Positions 28,716-39,512 of a stretch of DNA of 54,000 nt are shown piece after piece. Positions within the stretch are counted from its first letter, which is position 1. Each line of letters begins with the position of its first letter. A model generated the notes under the pieces. The model did not search any database, had not been told where the DNA came from, and worked only from the letters and a program-made list of their open reading frames with translations. The position numbers and the translations under genes were made by a program. Source of the DNA: a virus; the IMG/VR virus record IMGVR_UViG_3300047316_000404, positions 1-54,000 of that record; one strand, 5' to 3'.

Positions 28716-28901
28716 ATGATCCGAGGCGAAGGCCCTATTACAAATGACTACTTGCGGCAGACCCTTGAACAGTGCGCGGAGATCATCATTCGCGCTGACG
28801 GAGATCGAGACTACATGAACCACAGCGACCTCACCGTGCAGCAGACTACCTCGATGGCCGCTTTCATGCGGCTGGCTGCTGAGCGCATCCCGATCAGGTG
28901 A
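28716..28901 (+). CDS. Small hypothetical protein
   Basis: 61 residues (YLRQTLEQCAEIIIRADGD...TTSMAAFMRLAAERIPI). Short helix-strand-helix layout. No family recognised. GGAG lies ten bases upstream. Confidence 0.5.
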   Translation: MIRGEGPITNDYLRQTLEQCAEIIIRADGDRDYMNHSDLTVQQTTSMAAFMRLAAERIPIR

Positions 28902-28941
28902 CCCGCTCACGGGAATAGTGGAAACCAGAAAGGACCGATAG

Positions 28942-29151
28942 ATGACCGATCTTGAGATCGCAGAGTGGGTTGGTTTTTACTACGGGCTGCAGCGTGCCGG
29001 CGACATGCATGTCGCTCACACCACAGACGAGGCTGGTAGAACGCTCAATGCCCTGCGCCGGGTGATCCAAGCAGAAATGGACAAGACCAAAGCAAAGCTG
29101 CCGCCTGGGGCCTTGGAGGAATGGCCAAGCGATACGAAAGGCGCAGACTGA
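28942..29151 (+). CDS. Small hypothetical protein
   Basis: 69 residues, helical (DLEIAEWVGFYYGLQRAGDM, LNALRRVIQAEMDKTKAKL). AAGGA lies seven bases upstream. Overlaps the next frame by 31 bases. Confidence 0.5.
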   Translation: MTDLEIAEWVGFYYGLQRAGDMHVAHTTDEAGRTLNALRRVIQAEMDKTKAKLPPGALEEWPSDTKGAD

Positions 29152-29420
29152 CCCGCACACGAGAGTTCTGCGCACCAGAGGGGATGAAGATGTGCGAGAG
29201 ATGCGAGGAGCTAGAGGACGCGCTGCATCGGATAGTGCGGTGGTCCGAAGCATATCCACCTGACGTTTTCCACGAACCCTCGCCGGAACAAAGCCACCGA
29301 GCGCACTTGCTGCTGACGGCCAACGGAATGACCTTGGACGCATTTAGCGCAAGCATGGGACGGCATTGTCTCAAAGGCATTGGCGATATCGCGCGGGGCG
29401 CACTTACGGGAATGAGCTAA
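29121..29420 (+). CDS. Small hypothetical protein
   Basis: 99 residues with GGAGG directly upstream; a second start at 29184 (MKMCERCEELED, GAGGGG upstream) would remove the overlap with the previous gene. A CxxC pair and a helical body. No family recognised. Confidence 0.5.
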   Translation: MAKRYERRRLTRTREFCAPEGMKMCERCEELEDALHRIVRWSEAYPPDVFHEPSPEQSHRAHLLLTANGMTLDAFSASMGRHCLKGIGDIARGALTGMS

Positions 29421-29424
29421 CCGG

Positions 29425-29664
29425 ATGACGGACGAGACCGGCGAGCGCGATACCCTGTACGTCACGGACGCGGAGCTGATCCGGCGCATGGGCGTGCCTG
29501 AGAAGATCGCGCGGGAGGCCATCCGGGCGCTTGACGCGAACCACCGGGTCAGCGGTTTTCCCCAGAAGCAAAAGCTATTCGGGGACCGGAGATATTGGCC
29601 GGCGTGCAAGGCTTACTTTGATCGGGCGAGCGGACTTATCCCCCGGGAGCGCACATCGGCTTGA
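29425..29664 (+). CDS. Excisionase-like / winged-helix DNA-binding protein
   Basis: 79 residues. YVTDAELIRRMGVPEKIAREAIRAL looks like a winged helix, with FGDRRYWPACKAYFDR as the wing and tail, typical of small phage excisionase-type proteins. It lies in the integrase operon, which fits a role in directionality. Not proven. Confidence 0.55.
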   Translation: MTDETGERDTLYVTDAELIRRMGVPEKIAREAIRALDANHRVSGFPQKQKLFGDRRYWPACKAYFDRASGLIPRERTSA

Positions 29665-29696
29665 CATAAGCGTATGCGCTGATTACATTCGGCAGC

Positions 29697-29906
29697 ATGG
29701 CAATTTATATCCCCGATGAAGAAATTGTTGCGGTCGTAAAGAAGCAGATCGGCCATGGCTCCCAAAAGGAGTGGGCTGAAAAGCACGGGATATCGGCCGC
29801 CTACCTCTCTGACTTTCTGCTCGGCAGGCGCCGCCCCGGTCCGGCCATTCTTCGCGGCGCTGGGTTCTCGGTGACCCCCTATTATCGGAAGCTTTCCCAT
29901 GACTGA
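29697..29906 (+). CDS. Small XRE-type DNA-binding protein
   Basis: 69 residues. QKEWAEKHGISAAYLSDFLLGRRRPG is a clear helix-turn-helix. A second Cro-sized regulator beside the integrase; may control integrase expression. Confidence 0.65.
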   Translation: MAIYIPDEEIVAVVKKQIGHGSQKEWAEKHGISAAYLSDFLLGRRRPGPAILRGAGFSVTPYYRKLSHD

Positions 29907-29933
29907 TCACGCCAAAGGATATCGAGGCCACCC

Positions 29934-30242
29934 ATGACCGATGACGATCTGCGCACGATTTTGCAGGCCGAGCTCGCGCCCGTCCGCGAGCAACTTAAGA
30001 TAATCGAGATAAAAGTCAGCGGTATTCCGCTGATAGCTGAGTCAACCCACGACTTGCGTCGCGACCTGCGAATGGTGAAGGCCGCCATCAACGACATGGC
30101 GCGCGTCAACATCACCGCCGGAGAGGTTGAGGCGCTCCACGAAGAGATCGAGAAGATACAGGCCGAGAATGCAGAGCTTGCGACCCGCCTCGCCACCATC
30201 GAACGGCTGCTCGCCGATACTGGAGCTTCCGATGAGCGATAG
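29934..30242 (+). CDS. Coiled-coil protein upstream of integrase
   Basis: 102 residues, nearly all heptad helix (VREQLKIIEIKVSGIP, EALHEEIEKIQAENAELATRL). Overlaps the integrase start by 11 bases. Possibly an oligomeric accessory protein; function unknown. Confidence 0.6.
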   Translation: MTDDDLRTILQAELAPVREQLKIIEIKVSGIPLIAESTHDLRRDLRMVKAAINDMARVNITAGEVEALHEEIEKIQAENAELATRLATIERLLADTGASDER

Positions 30243-31461
30243 ACCGAAAGTCGCAGACGCCCCCGGCTTGGTGTGGGCGCCCCGTAAATCCGGCTGGGTG
30301 GCCGAATGGCACGCCCGCACCGATCTGATCAAGCGCGGGTTCCTGCCCCAGCGCGCCCGCGTCTGGGCCGGGGAATGGCCTTCGCAGACGGATTGCGCCC
30401 TGATCTCCGACCAGTGCACCCGCCTCCAGACCGAAATGCTGGTCTGGGGCCGCGGCGGCATCCCGGTGATCGCAGACGCCTTCGACGGCACGCTGGGCAG
30501 CCTGATCCGGCTCTACCAGACCGATAAGGATTCCTCGTATCAGGAGCTTCGCTACGCTAGCCGGATGAACGACGACAGCCGGTGCAAGCTGATCGCCAGG
30601 GACTACGGCGACACGCTGCTTTCGGACATCGACGCCCGCATGATCAAGGATTGGTGGCGGGCGTGGACCTCGGACGGCCGGACCCCGTCGGCCCATGGCA
30701 AGGTCGGGCAGCTCCGCACACTCTTCGCGTTCGGCTCCACCTTGGTCGGAAAGCGCGGAGATCCCGAATGCCGGCGGTTGCGCGAGGATGCCGGACTGCT
30801 GCGCTTCAAGATGGGCAAGCCCCGGAAGGAATACATCACGGCAACCCAGGCACTCGCCATCATCGCCAAGGCCCACGAGCTCGGCCGCCACTCGATCGCG
30901 CTCGCCCAGGCGTTCCAGTTCGAATGCACCCTGCGGCAAAAGGACGTGATCGGAGAATGGGTACCGATGGGCGAGCCGGAACTGTCGGATGTCCATGACG
31001 GTCAATGGAAGTGGCTTCGGGGTCTCCGGGGCGAAGAGATCGACGCCAATTTGATCCTGCGCCACATGACCAGCAAACGGCAGAAGCCGGTCGAGGTCGA
31101 TCTGCGCCTGGCCCCGATGGTCATGGCGGAACTGGATCTGGCCGGCAAGTTCCCCGAGAAGGGGCCGCTGATCATTTGCGAGGCAACCGGAGTGGCGTGG
31201 CAAGCCAAGAACTTCCGCGAGAAGTGGCGCAAGGTCGCGACTGCGGCCGGAGTTCCAAACCACGTCTGGAACATGGACAGCCGGGCCGGCGCGATCACGG
31301 AAGGGACGGACGTTGCCGCCATGGATGACGTTCGCCGCACCGCGACCCACAGCAACGTCAGCCAGACCCAAGCCTACTCGAGGGACGACACCAAGGCGAT
31401 CGCCAGGGTCATGAAGGGCCGCGCCGCGAGCCGGAACAAGGCGGGAACGGATGCGTCGTAA
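30232..31461 (+). CDS. int: Tyrosine recombinase (integrase)
   Basis: 409 residues from MSDRPKVADA (GGAG upstream). SAM-like middle (105-175), then the catalytic domain with Arg235 (ECTLRQKD), Lys282 or 285, Arg351 (NMDSRAGAI), His373 (ATHSNVSQTQ) and nucleophile Tyr382 (AYSRDD). The HxxR histidine is replaced by Met348, a known kind of variation in phage integrases. Catalyses attP-attB recombination. Its position next to a non-coding region supports nearby attP. Confidence 0.88.
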   Translation: MSDRPKVADAPGLVWAPRKSGWVAEWHARTDLIKRGFLPQRARVWAGEWPSQTDCALISDQCTRLQTEMLVWGRGGIPVIADAFDGTLGSLIRLYQTDKDSSYQELRYASRMNDDSRCKLIARDYGDTLLSDIDARMIKDWWRAWTSDGRTPSAHGKVGQLRTLFAFGSTLVGKRGDPECRRLREDAGLLRFKMGKPRKEYITATQALAIIAKAHELGRHSIALAQAFQFECTLRQKDVIGEWVPMGEPELSDVHDGQWKWLRGLRGEEIDANLILRHMTSKRQKPVEVDLRLAPMVMAELDLAGKFPEKGPLIICEATGVAWQAKNFREKWRKVATAAGVPNHVWNMDSRAGAITEGTDVAAMDDVRRTATHSNVSQTQAYSRDDTKAIARVMKGRAASRNKAGTDAS

Positions 31462-31643
31462 ATCACCGTAAACGCAACGCGAACATCGATGACTAGCATA
31501 CACTACCAGGATCTAGCGATTTCAATTGGTTAAGGGGTGTTTCCGCTCAGCGCCCAAAAGCGCGGGGCCATTGAAATCATTGAATGTCAGCAGCGATTGA
31601 ACAGGCAGAGAGACGCAGGAAGCCGCAAGGAGAGGATTGTTGA
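31462..31643. other. Intergenic region after integrase, probable attP neighbourhood
   Basis: About 180 bases with no gene, less GC-rich at its left end (GACTAGCATACACTACC area). attP usually lies beside the integrase, but the core cannot be fixed from one side. Several short inverted motifs around TTTCAATTGG and CCATTGAAAT (31528-31574) form a partial inverted repeat. Confidence 0.4.
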
Positions 31644-31657
31644 GTTTCACGTGAAAC
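31644..31657. promoter_or_regulatory. parS-like site
   Basis: GTTTCACGTGAAAC, a perfect 14-bp palindrome equal to the core of the bacterial chromosomal parS consensus (TGTTTCACGTGAAACA); the outer bases are A and C instead of T and A. Host ParB would probably bind it. The phage ParB-like protein may be another partner. Confidence 0.75.
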
Positions 31658-31685
31658 CTTTCAGGTGAATGGCAGGAGGCGGAAG

Positions 31686-31913
31686 ATGGCGGACGGAACG
31701 GTTCGATGCTTCATGGACGGCATCGATTGGCAGCACCAACTCGGGGCCGACGCGGACGGAACAGTTCTTTTCCCGAGCGAAGATTCCCTCCGCAAGGCCA
31801 AGGCCTGCCTTGCTGGCGGGTGCGGTGTTGTCGAGGTCGAAGTTCGGCTGATCCGATGGGTTGAACCACAAAATTTGGAATATCACGATGCAGACGGACG
31901 CGACTTTATTTAA
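31686..31913 (+). CDS. Small hypothetical protein next to attP region
   Basis: 75 residues from MADGTVRCFMDGIDWQ, GGAGG nine bases upstream. Beta-rich (GTVLFPSEDSL, VVEVEVRLIRWV). Resembles short phage proteins of unknown role. A GTG 21 bases earlier is in frame but lies before the ribosome-binding site. Confidence 0.6.
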   Translation: MADGTVRCFMDGIDWQHQLGADADGTVLFPSEDSLRKAKACLAGGCGVVEVEVRLIRWVEPQNLEYHDADGRDFI

Positions 31914-32096
31914 GCGCGGCCCACATTGGTGAGCGCACTCATGAATGGTCCCGCAAGAAGCTTCCGAGTGCCACACTCCGCAGATCGATCTGATGTCAAC
32001 CAACGAGAGAGTTTGACCGTCCTTGGCTTTCCCGAGCTATGTGATTCGGGACAGGAACCATTCATCGCCCGTCGGCACTCGGAACTCCTGGGTAAA
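31914..32096. other. Gap between convergent blocks
   Basis: About 180 bases at the junction of the plus-strand integrase block and the minus-strand virion block. Only weak frames on both strands and a partial inverted repeat (CGAGTGCC near 31967 and GGCACTCGG near 32075). No tRNA or terminator was recognised. Confidence 0.4.
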
Positions 32097-32393
32097 TCAG
32101 GCGCGCGGTTTAATCGCGGGCAATGACTTATCCTTGGTGGTGTTCGACAGCTCGCCAGTTTTGCCAGACTTAGCATAGCTTTGGCGTTCGATATCGGTAG
32201 TGAAAACATTCGGCGTTTTCATGAATCGGCTGGCCTGCGTTTGAATGACCGGCCCGCCCGCAGCATAGCTGGCGGGCATCGGCCCGGTGCCCTTGGTGAA
32301 CTCCCGCCCGACCGATCGCGGGATACCGAGCGTGCTCTTGCCTTTTGCGGCGGCGAACATGGCCTTCCGTTGTGCGTCCGAAACTGCAGGCAT
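32097..32393 (-). CDS. Small virion-associated phage protein with YAAGGPV
   Basis: 98 residues. [25 protein letters not shown] resembles short phage proteins with a SxAQRKAMxAA start, and the middle has SYAAGGPV, a motif shared with many virion proteins here. Last gene of the minus-strand structural block. Role unknown; perhaps a capsid-bound or ejected small protein. Confidence 0.65.
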   Translation of the reverse strand: MPAVSDAQRKAMFAAAKGKSTLGIPRSVGREFTKGTGPMPASYAAGGPVIQTQASRFMKTPNVFTTDIERQSYAKSGKTGELSNTTKDKSLPAIKPRA

Positions 32394-32409
32394 GATATTT
32401 TCTCCTGTG

Positions 32410-35400
32410 CTATGGCGCTGCTGCCGCCTGATGCTCCGCGTTCCACTGTCTTTTGGTGGCGGCTGAAGCGTGTGGCAGATACCGCGGAATTTCGTCCGGA
32501 GCGGCTTGGTTCAGAATAGCCATCTGGTGCTGCTGCGGCAGCCGCTGGAACATGTACTGGTCGCCCGCTTCCTTCCCGATGGCGGCGACGGACTTCGGCT
32601 TCATCCCTGCCTTAATGGCTGCGGCCCTGGCGGCACTGAGTGCTTGCGGGTCCTTGTTCTGCTTGGCCAGCAATATCTGGTTACGGGCCACCTGCTGATC
32701 ATGCGTGGTGGCGTCGTCCTGATATGGCTTCGCCCCGGGGGAAACATAGTTCTGGTAGAGGTAGCCGATCCGGTTTTGGATCGCCGTCCTCGCGGCATAG
32801 GCTGGCGCCGGCCCAAACCCGAGATAGGCCAGCGGGGTCTCGATCGGGCGGCCGCCAGTTTCCTTGGCGTGCTCGGCGCCGGTTACCGACATCGGCGAGA
32901 GTTGCTGGCCGAACGTATGCCGAACCGCCTGGGCAATCTTTTGATATCCAGGAGCATTGGTGTCCCAGACCTCGCGGCCGAAATAGTCCCTGTTCTCCAC
33001 CAACTCTCTGATCGGCTGGAACAGCGTCTTGTTCCACAGCATGCTCATGGCGCCGCCCAGCATGCCGCCGGGGCCGCCGCCCTGCTCCTGGACGTGCTTC
33101 TGTAGCATCGGTATTTCGCGGAGATAGAACATCGTTGTGAGACGCCGCGGCGAGCCGTCCGGATTGAGACCGCCGACTCGCGGGAAAATATAGTCGTTCG
33201 TGTCCTGCGGATTTTCGCCGGTGAACATCTTGGTCATGATGCCGCCAATCATCGCGGCCGTGCCCATGTAGATGCTGGCGAATTTGATCTTGTTGGTCGC
33301 ATCGCGAATGATTTGCCGTTCTGCGCTGGGGGCCATGCCGGGTATGAATTTGCCGGCCGGGCGGGTAGCGGCCTCTATGGCCGCACCACCGAATTCGCGC
33401 GCAAAGCCCAGGTTCCAACCCAGTGACAACAACGAGCCGGTGCCAAGATCCTTGGTCATCTTGTTCCAGAACAGCCCGTTGTAAAACATCTCGCCATAGC
33501 GGTTGTCGGTGCTTTTGCCGAGCGCACGCAGCGCAATGCCGCGCGCCTCGTCGTTATTAACGAGGTCGGGCCTGCGCTTCATGAGTGCAGCGGCATCGTT
33601 GAGATATGACGCTATTTTCACCCGTGGTATCCACATATCGAAGATCGGCGCTTGAATGCGTCGGACCAGTTCCTGGGGCGCATAATAAGCCAGCTTGAAC
33701 GGATTTCCGGCCTGCCAGGCCTCGCTCAGCCTTTGCTCGGCGGCGCTGCGGAATTGCTCCGGCGCTCTCGGTATAACGCCGCCTTCCTCCATGTACTGGA
33801 CGGCGAGTTTGCCTTCGGGCGTGCGAGCATTCTCACCGAGAAGCCATTGGTTCTGGACTTCCTTGGCCGAGATCGGCTTTCCGCCCACCTCGGCCGCCGG
33901 GCGGAAAGTCGTCGTCACCGCCTGCTTTGCGCTCTTGATGGCGCCATTGATGTCTCCCGCAATCGCCTGGTCGGCGGCGCGCGCGAGGTTGCTGGACATA
34001 TTAATGTGAGCGACGTGGAGGGGGTGGAACGCGCTGACGGCGAGCTTGATCGGCACCCACGCAGACTTGAATTGCATCCAGCCGCGAAAGACGTCGCCGG
34101 CAACCCCTGGATTGCCCCATAGCCCTCTTTGCGCAACGACGTTGTTCCATATCGGCTGGATCTCGGGCGAGATCAGCCACTGCTCCCGATCAGGTGCATT
34201 GACCTTCTGCCAGCCTTGTTTGGCCAACGTGGCGGCCTGTGCGTCGTTCTTGACCTTGCCGGCCAACTGCATTTTCTCCAACCCGCCGAGCATTTCCATG
34301 GTCATGCGCATGTCGGCGCCGGCCAGAAGGCGAGAGCGGACGGCGGCATAGGGGTTGGTGTTCTTGAGCTTGTAGCCGCCGGCAAGTCCTTGCTCGATCA
34401 GATCGATGGTGCGTGCCTTCTGAAATCCGGTCTGGCCAAGCGTCTGGGTCAAATATTCCATGAGCGGCGGTTGACCCGGTCTCGGTGCCTCCCATTCGTG
34501 CGGGAAATAATCGTCTCGATAAGCCGCCTTTGAGCCCCACTGCTTTTCCAGCTTGTCGGTTTCATCAAGCATTCGCCTGATGTGCTGGGCATCCGCCTTC
34601 ACTTCCGGCTTTACAGTCCGGCCATTTTCGACGTCGGATAGAAAAGAAAAGCGATCCGCCTCGGGTATCTTGTTCCACCTCGCTTCGCCCTCCTGGGTTT
34701 CATGGAATATCCGATCATGCTCGCCCGATTGCGCCGATTTCATCTTGGCGAATACCGGCTCGGCCCGGAGCGCGTTTGAGCTGATGGTCTCCGGCTGGAA
34801 CGTCTCCTGCCAGGTGCGCAGGAGCTTGCTCAGGAACGGGAAGCGCGCAGGCGGGGTGGGTGCCGGGCGTTGCGTGGGTGGCGTGCCGCCGAGGGGCGGC
34901 GGGGCTCCGGTGGGCGGCGTTCCACCAGGCGGTTGCCGCGGCGGCTGTTGCCGTTGCTGCTGCTGCTGCTGCTGTTGCTGGCTACGCTCGATCGCATCCG
35001 CGCCTTGCTCGAGCTGTCGCGCGCGTCCTTCCTGGCCCTGCGCCCGGTACATGGCCGCAGTCTCGCGCAGGTGTGCGGCTGTGTTGGGGACGTCAGCAGC
35101 CGTGTTGACCCGTTGCTGCAGGAGCTCATTACGCCCGCCGGTAAACAGGTTTTCCTGCAGATGCGTGTCGCCGAACAGTCCTTCGTCCGCCGGCCGTTGC
35201 GGGGCTGTCGGTTTCAGACGTTGGTCGGCCTGCCGTTGCGCGAGCTCGGCTGCGCCGATGCGCTCGGCCCCTGGGATGACGCCTTGAGGTTTTCCCTCAG
35301 CGCCCATTTCGACAGTGCCGCGTGGTGCTTCGCCAGCATCTGGCGGCGCTGGAGGTCCTGCGGGCTCAGGTCCGGCCGCGGCTTCGCGTACACCTCGGCC

Positions 35401-37491
35401 ATCGCCGCGTGCTGCCGCGGCGTCATCAGCATCCCACCCTTCAATGTGTCCAACGGTGACGTGCTGGTCTTGGGTGTCTTTTTCATACTGGTTGGCATGC
35501 TCCATTAGGGCCCGCTCATAAGCCACATCTGGATCGGAAACGCCCTCCTTCTCCATGATCTCGACAGTACGATCATATATTTTAGGGTCTATCGCGCCAA
35601 GTCCGGCATCATGAGAAAAACCGTCAACGGCACGTTGGATTGCAACGCGGTTAAGCTCAGCCGCGCGCCCACGCTCGCCTGCGGTCGTCGTGCCTTCGCT
35701 GCCTACCCGATACTGTCTGGCTCCGCGGGCCTCTTTGTCGATCAAATCCAGCAGATCAGAGGTGGTCGTCTTGGCCACTCGGCCTTCGAAGTCGCTGGCG
35801 TCGTTGAGATATCTGCCTTCGCGTGTGGCCTTGAGCCACGCCTGATCGAGCGACATGCCGTTCTGACGCAGCAAGTTGCCAAATCCGGGGATCAGACGGT
35901 TTTCCCCCCCGAATATGTCCTTCAACTCCGGAATGTCTTTCTGTAGGCCGCCATTGTGCGCCAGATACTCGAGCAGGCTGTAGAGCTGCTCGTTCTTGGC
36001 GCGTGGCCCCCGCACGGCGGCTGGCGGCTGGACCGGCGGTGCAGGCTCTTGTGTCTCTACCGGTGCAGCCGGGCGCGCTGGCGGCTCGCCGGGCGCGGGC
36101 GCAAACTCTTCGTCGGCGGGTCGCGCCATCCCGGCACCCTTGGCGGCCCGGTTCATGCCCACCATCGCTTGACCGAGATTGGGGTGCTCACTGAGAACGT
36201 CGCCCCCGCGCTTGACCACCCAGCCGGGCTTGGCGTCGTCCTTCTCGATATAAATATCGCCTACCCGCCGGGACGCAGGGATGTTCGCGGGTACCGGCTG
36301 CGGTTGGGCGGCGGGAGGCGGTTCGGCTGGCGGCTCCTCCGGCCGCAGCGGACGTGCCTGCTCCTCGGCGTTGGGCACCCGCGGGAAGTCGCGGGTGACC
36401 GCTTCCTCCCAGGGCCCGGCCGGTGCGGCTTGCTGCTCAGGCGGTGCCTCAGGCTGCACCTTGGCGTCGATCGCCGCCTTGAGCGTGGGGTCCACACCCG
36501 GTTCTGCGGCAGCGGCAGGAGGCTCTTCGTCTACAGGCGCCTTGCCGTAGTCCTCCGCGCCGCCTCTGTCCCCAGCCGGAGCCGTGGTCTCGGGCGTGGC
36601 TGCGGCAGCGCCACCCTCTCCCGGCGTTCCGGCTGCGGGCGGCGGCTGCTCCTTGGCGGTGCCGGCCGCCGCGTCGGATCCCGGGCTGCCGTGTGGCGTG
36701 CCGCTGATCCGCGCTCCCAGCCTGGCGCCTGCCGCTTCGGCCGGGTTGAGGAAGGCACGCTGCTGTGGGAAGGCCGCGCCCACGCCCGCGCTCAACGCAA
36801 TCGCCGCAGGGTCGATCGGCTGGCCCTGACCGTATTCGGACCCTGCTTCGGTGATGCCCGCCAGACCCCCGGAGAACGCCCGCTGTCCAAGCGTTGCGAT
36901 CCTGGCGCCAGTGCCGAAGGGAACCACAGCCGGAAGCACGCTGCCTAATAGCGCCGATTTGGGGTTGGTCTGGGCGTTGGCGGTCCGCAGCAGATCGTCG
37001 TCGAGACCCAGCGCCTTGGCGCCTATGTCCTGCGCCTTGCCTGCCGCATAGCCGGCGATGCCGCCAGTCACGATACCGGCAGCTCCACCGATCAGCGTGC
37101 CACCAAGGGTGCCTAGACCAGGCAGTCCCAGGGTTCCCGCCGCTGCCCCATAACCGCCCATAGTGGCAGCGCCAGTCGCCGCGCCCGCAACCATGGGACC
37201 AACGCCGTGAGCGAACTCACGCAGCGCCGTCCAGAACGGACTCTCAGCCTTCGGTTGCTGTTGTTGATCCGGCTGTTGTTGCCTGGTGCGAAACGCCGCC
37301 CATTCGTCGCCAGCCGCGCGGGATGTCTGCGGCTGACGGAACGCTGCCCATTCGTCGGTCGGTCTGGAGGGCTGCGTCGCAGGCTGCGTGCGGAATGCAG
37401 ACCAGTCGTCTGCTCCGGCGTCCGCTACCTGTGACGGCTGTTCCGACTGAACGTCATCATCGGGTTCATCGTCGTCGTCATCTTCGGCCAT
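32410..37491 (-). CDS. Giant ejection / internal virion protein (1693 residues)
   Basis: Acidic N-terminus ([12 protein letters not shown]), then three copies of a D(D/E)W(S/A)AFR motif, a Gly/Ala-rich hydrophobic region (about 95-165, [20 protein letters not shown]) likely to insert in membrane, long Pro/Ala/Glu linkers, and a helical C-terminal third with a segment ([30 protein letters not shown]) like those in large polyvalent proteins. Such proteins are packed in the virion and enter the host to form the DNA channel. A poly-Gln tract (about 870) is present. Start overlaps the upstream stop (ATGA). No lysozyme motif was found. Confidence 0.75.
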   Translation of the reverse strand: MAEDDDDDEPDDDVQSEQPSQVADAGADDWSAFRTQPATQPSRPTDEWAAFRQPQTSRAAGDEWAAFRTRQQQPDQQQQPKAESPFWTALREFAHGVGPMVAGAATGAATMGGYGAAAGTLGLPGLGTLGGTLIGGAAGIVTGGIAGYAAGKAQDIGAKALGLDDDLLRTANAQTNPKSALLGSVLPAVVPFGTGARIATLGQRAFSGGLAGITEAGSEYGQGQPIDPAAIALSAGVGAAFPQQRAFLNPAEAAGARLGARISGTPHGSPGSDAAAGTAKEQPPPAAGTPGEGGAAAATPETTAPAGDRGGAEDYGKAPVDEEPPAAAAEPGVDPTLKAAIDAKVQPEAPPEQQAAPAGPWEEAVTRDFPRVPNAEEQARPLRPEEPPAEPPPAAQPQPVPANIPASRRVGDIYIEKDDAKPGWVVKRGGDVLSEHPNLGQAMVGMNRAAKGAGMARPADEEFAPAPGEPPARPAAPVETQEPAPPVQPPAAVRGPRAKNEQLYSLLEYLAHNGGLQKDIPELKDIFGGENRLIPGFGNLLRQNGMSLDQAWLKATREGRYLNDASDFEGRVAKTTTSDLLDLIDKEARGARQYRVGSEGTTTAGERGRAAELNRVAIQRAVDGFSHDAGLGAIDPKIYDRTVEIMEKEGVSDPDVAYERALMEHANQYEKDTQDQHVTVGHIEGWDADDAAAARGDGRGVREAAAGPEPAGPPAPPDAGEAPRGTVEMGAEGKPQGVIPGAERIGAAELAQRQADQRLKPTAPQRPADEGLFGDTHLQENLFTGGRNELLQQRVNTAADVPNTAAHLRETAAMYRAQGQEGRARQLEQGADAIERSQQQQQQQQQRQQPPRQPPGGTPPTGAPPPLGGTPPTQRPAPTPPARFPFLSKLLRTWQETFQPETISSNALRAEPVFAKMKSAQSGEHDRIFHETQEGEARWNKIPEADRFSFLSDVENGRTVKPEVKADAQHIRRMLDETDKLEKQWGSKAAYRDDYFPHEWEAPRPGQPPLMEYLTQTLGQTGFQKARTIDLIEQGLAGGYKLKNTNPYAAVRSRLLAGADMRMTMEMLGGLEKMQLAGKVKNDAQAATLAKQGWQKVNAPDREQWLISPEIQPIWNNVVAQRGLWGNPGVAGDVFRGWMQFKSAWVPIKLAVSAFHPLHVAHINMSSNLARAADQAIAGDINGAIKSAKQAVTTTFRPAAEVGGKPISAKEVQNQWLLGENARTPEGKLAVQYMEEGGVIPRAPEQFRSAAEQRLSEAWQAGNPFKLAYYAPQELVRRIQAPIFDMWIPRVKIASYLNDAAALMKRRPDLVNNDEARGIALRALGKSTDNRYGEMFYNGLFWNKMTKDLGTGSLLSLGWNLGFAREFGGAAIEAATRPAGKFIPGMAPSAERQIIRDATNKIKFASIYMGTAAMIGGIMTKMFTGENPQDTNDYIFPRVGGLNPDGSPRRLTTMFYLREIPMLQKHVQEQGGGPGGMLGGAMSMLWNKTLFQPIRELVENRDYFGREVWDTNAPGYQKIAQAVRHTFGQQLSPMSVTGAEHAKETGGRPIETPLAYLGFGPAPAYAARTAIQNRIGYLYQNYVSPGAKPYQDDATTHDQQVARNQILLAKQNKDPQALSAARAAAIKAGMKPKSVAAIGKEAGDQYMFQRLPQQHQMAILNQAAPDEIPRYLPHASAATKRQWNAEHQAAAAP

Positions 37492-39512
37492 CAGGGTACT
37501 TGTCCCGGCGATCCGTCAGGTAGAGTTATCAGCGTGCCGCTCGGCAACTTACGTGCTTCCGCGATTGAGCCAACCTTGACTCGCGGTTGGCTACCTGCAG
37601 GCGCCCCCCCACCACCCGATTGGCGCTGAAGCTCCAGGGTGCGACGGACATGCTCATCCCGCAACGCCTTCTCGTCCGGCGTCAACGTATCTTCTCCTTG
37701 GGAATTTGCCTTGGTGTATATGCTCTTAATTAGATCTTGTTTTCCCTTGCTGAATGTATTCAGCGCAGCATCGGCAGATTTCTGCTGGTTGACCCGACGC
37801 GTCTCCTGAATTTTGTAGGCTTCGTTCGTGAACATTCGCTGCGCGTTTGGATCGCTGGTTTCTTTTGCCCGCCGCAGCAGATCCTGAACAGGGTCCGCAA
37901 GAACAGGATTGTTCAATATTTCGCTTGCAGTACGCGCAGGCGCCTCACGCTGCCGCGCACCGAGAGGCGTCTCCATGACCTTTCCGGTCTTGGTGTCGGT
38001 AACGCGCAACAGTCCCGTCTCGGACCCAGGACCGGTAAGACCGATACGCGCAGGAGCCACAGGAGCCACAGGAGCTGTAGGAGCAGCAGCGTAGCCGGTG
38101 CCCACGGTAGCATCGCCACTCGGAGCGACAGTGTCAGGGATTGCATTCTGCGCGCCCACGGGAGCGTTCAAGCTCGGGTTCTGCTCGGCGACTGCCCGCT
38201 GCACGGTTTCGGGGACAGTCAAGCCGGGATTTTGCTCGGCGACGCCTTGCAGCGTGCCGTCTACTTCCTGCGGAGACGCTGCATTGGCGCCGTTAATGTA
38301 ATCAGCGAGACTTTTCTTGGTCGATCCCCACGCCCCGGATACAGCCCCGGATACGGCGCCTGGAACGTCAGCAGACTCCGGAGCATTCGCTTTGCTCCTC
38401 GCCCATTTTTCCTCGGCGGCCCTCTTCAGCAACGTAGCCATGGAGCTGTCGGCTGTAACGGGCTCGGGCGGTGAAGGAGGAGGCAACTGATGTAGATTGA
38501 CACCCTGATTATCATCAGGTGACTGAGTGATGACTTGATCGACAGGCTCTGCAGTATATTGCTGCCAATCATCACCGCCATCGACCTTGCCGCCGTTCGC
38601 GTATCCACGCACCGGACCGCCACCTGCATAACCAGTCGGCGCCTGCTGTTGGCCGACCCGGTGCAATCCGAACATCTTGCGGGTATGCTGCAGCACCTGC
38701 CGCACCTTGTGGATCGGATCGGCGGGATGTTCCGGCACGCGCGGCTGTTTCTGACCGGAGGCGATAGCAAGGTTGTGCCCCACACTGTTGTCAATCACAT
38801 GATCGAAGCTGGTCGCCGGACCCACCAGATAATGATGGAACTGCTGCGGCGTCATGACGTGCTGGCTATGCACGCCGGCACGCGAGCTGACCGTAGCGCC
38901 GACGTTGCCGTCGGGCGTGGGCTGCATCGACAGGCTCTTGCCGTCCGGCACCATGTCGTGGGCCTTGCCGGCGAGATGCGCGGCGGTCCTGATGTCGCCG
39001 TGGGCATGCGCGCCCTGTGCCATGCCAATCATAGCGTCGTAGCGCTTGCGCAGTCCGGCCAGAAGGGCGGCGCGCCTGTTCATGTCGGCACTGGGCTGAA
39101 CAGCCCCACCAGCCGCATAGCCTGCCGAAGCATCAAGCAACCCTTGCTCGGGCGTTAAATAATCCCACTTCGGCGCCGTCGTTGGATACACCGTGTCGTC
39201 ATCTTGCTCGGCGTCCTCGACAGGGCCACCGCGCGCATAACCTAAATTTGTTGGGCCAAATCCTGCATTGGTGCCAAAGTCTGAATTGGTTTGGTTAAAC
39301 CCAGGTTTTGGCGCCTGTCTGCGCACAGTTCGTGGCCTTGAACCCGCGCTACGGCCTACTACACCAGTGTTTACACTGCCTTCACCTGTATCGGGCTCCA
39401 TGCCTGGTTCCGTATCTGGCTCCATGCCAGGTTCGTTATCCGGCTCCGTACCGGGCTCCATGCCAGGCAGGACGTTATTCGCGTAGCCGGGCTTCAATCT
39501 TGCTCTAGCCAT
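37491..39512 (-). CDS. Virion protein with GMEPDTEP repeats and YAxGG motifs
   Basis: 673 residues. Acidic tandem repeats near the N-terminus (EPGMEPDTEP type), and four glycine motifs of the kind YARGGPV, YAAGGAV, YAGGGPV and YANGGKV. Otherwise Ala/Gln/Pro-rich with helices. It lies between the ejection protein and another motif-bearing virion gene, so it is probably a second internal or ejected protein. No enzyme domain recognised. Confidence 0.65.
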   Translation of the reverse strand: MARARLKPGYANNVLPGMEPGTEPDNEPGMEPDTEPGMEPDTGEGSVNTGVVGRSAGSRPRTVRRQAPKPGFNQTNSDFGTNAGFGPTNLGYARGGPVEDAEQDDDTVYPTTAPKWDYLTPEQGLLDASAGYAAGGAVQPSADMNRRAALLAGLRKRYDAMIGMAQGAHAHGDIRTAAHLAGKAHDMVPDGKSLSMQPTPDGNVGATVSSRAGVHSQHVMTPQQFHHYLVGPATSFDHVIDNSVGHNLAIASGQKQPRVPEHPADPIHKVRQVLQHTRKMFGLHRVGQQQAPTGYAGGGPVRGYANGGKVDGGDDWQQYTAEPVDQVITQSPDDNQGVNLHQLPPPSPPEPVTADSSMATLLKRAAEEKWARSKANAPESADVPGAVSGAVSGAWGSTKKSLADYINGANAASPQEVDGTLQGVAEQNPGLTVPETVQRAVAEQNPSLNAPVGAQNAIPDTVAPSGDATVGTGYAAAPTAPVAPVAPARIGLTGPGSETGLLRVTDTKTGKVMETPLGARQREAPARTASEILNNPVLADPVQDLLRRAKETSDPNAQRMFTNEAYKIQETRRVNQQKSADAALNTFSKGKQDLIKSIYTKANSQGEDTLTPDEKALRDEHVRRTLELQRQSGGGGAPAGSQPRVKVGSIAEARKLPSGTLITLPDGSPGQVP

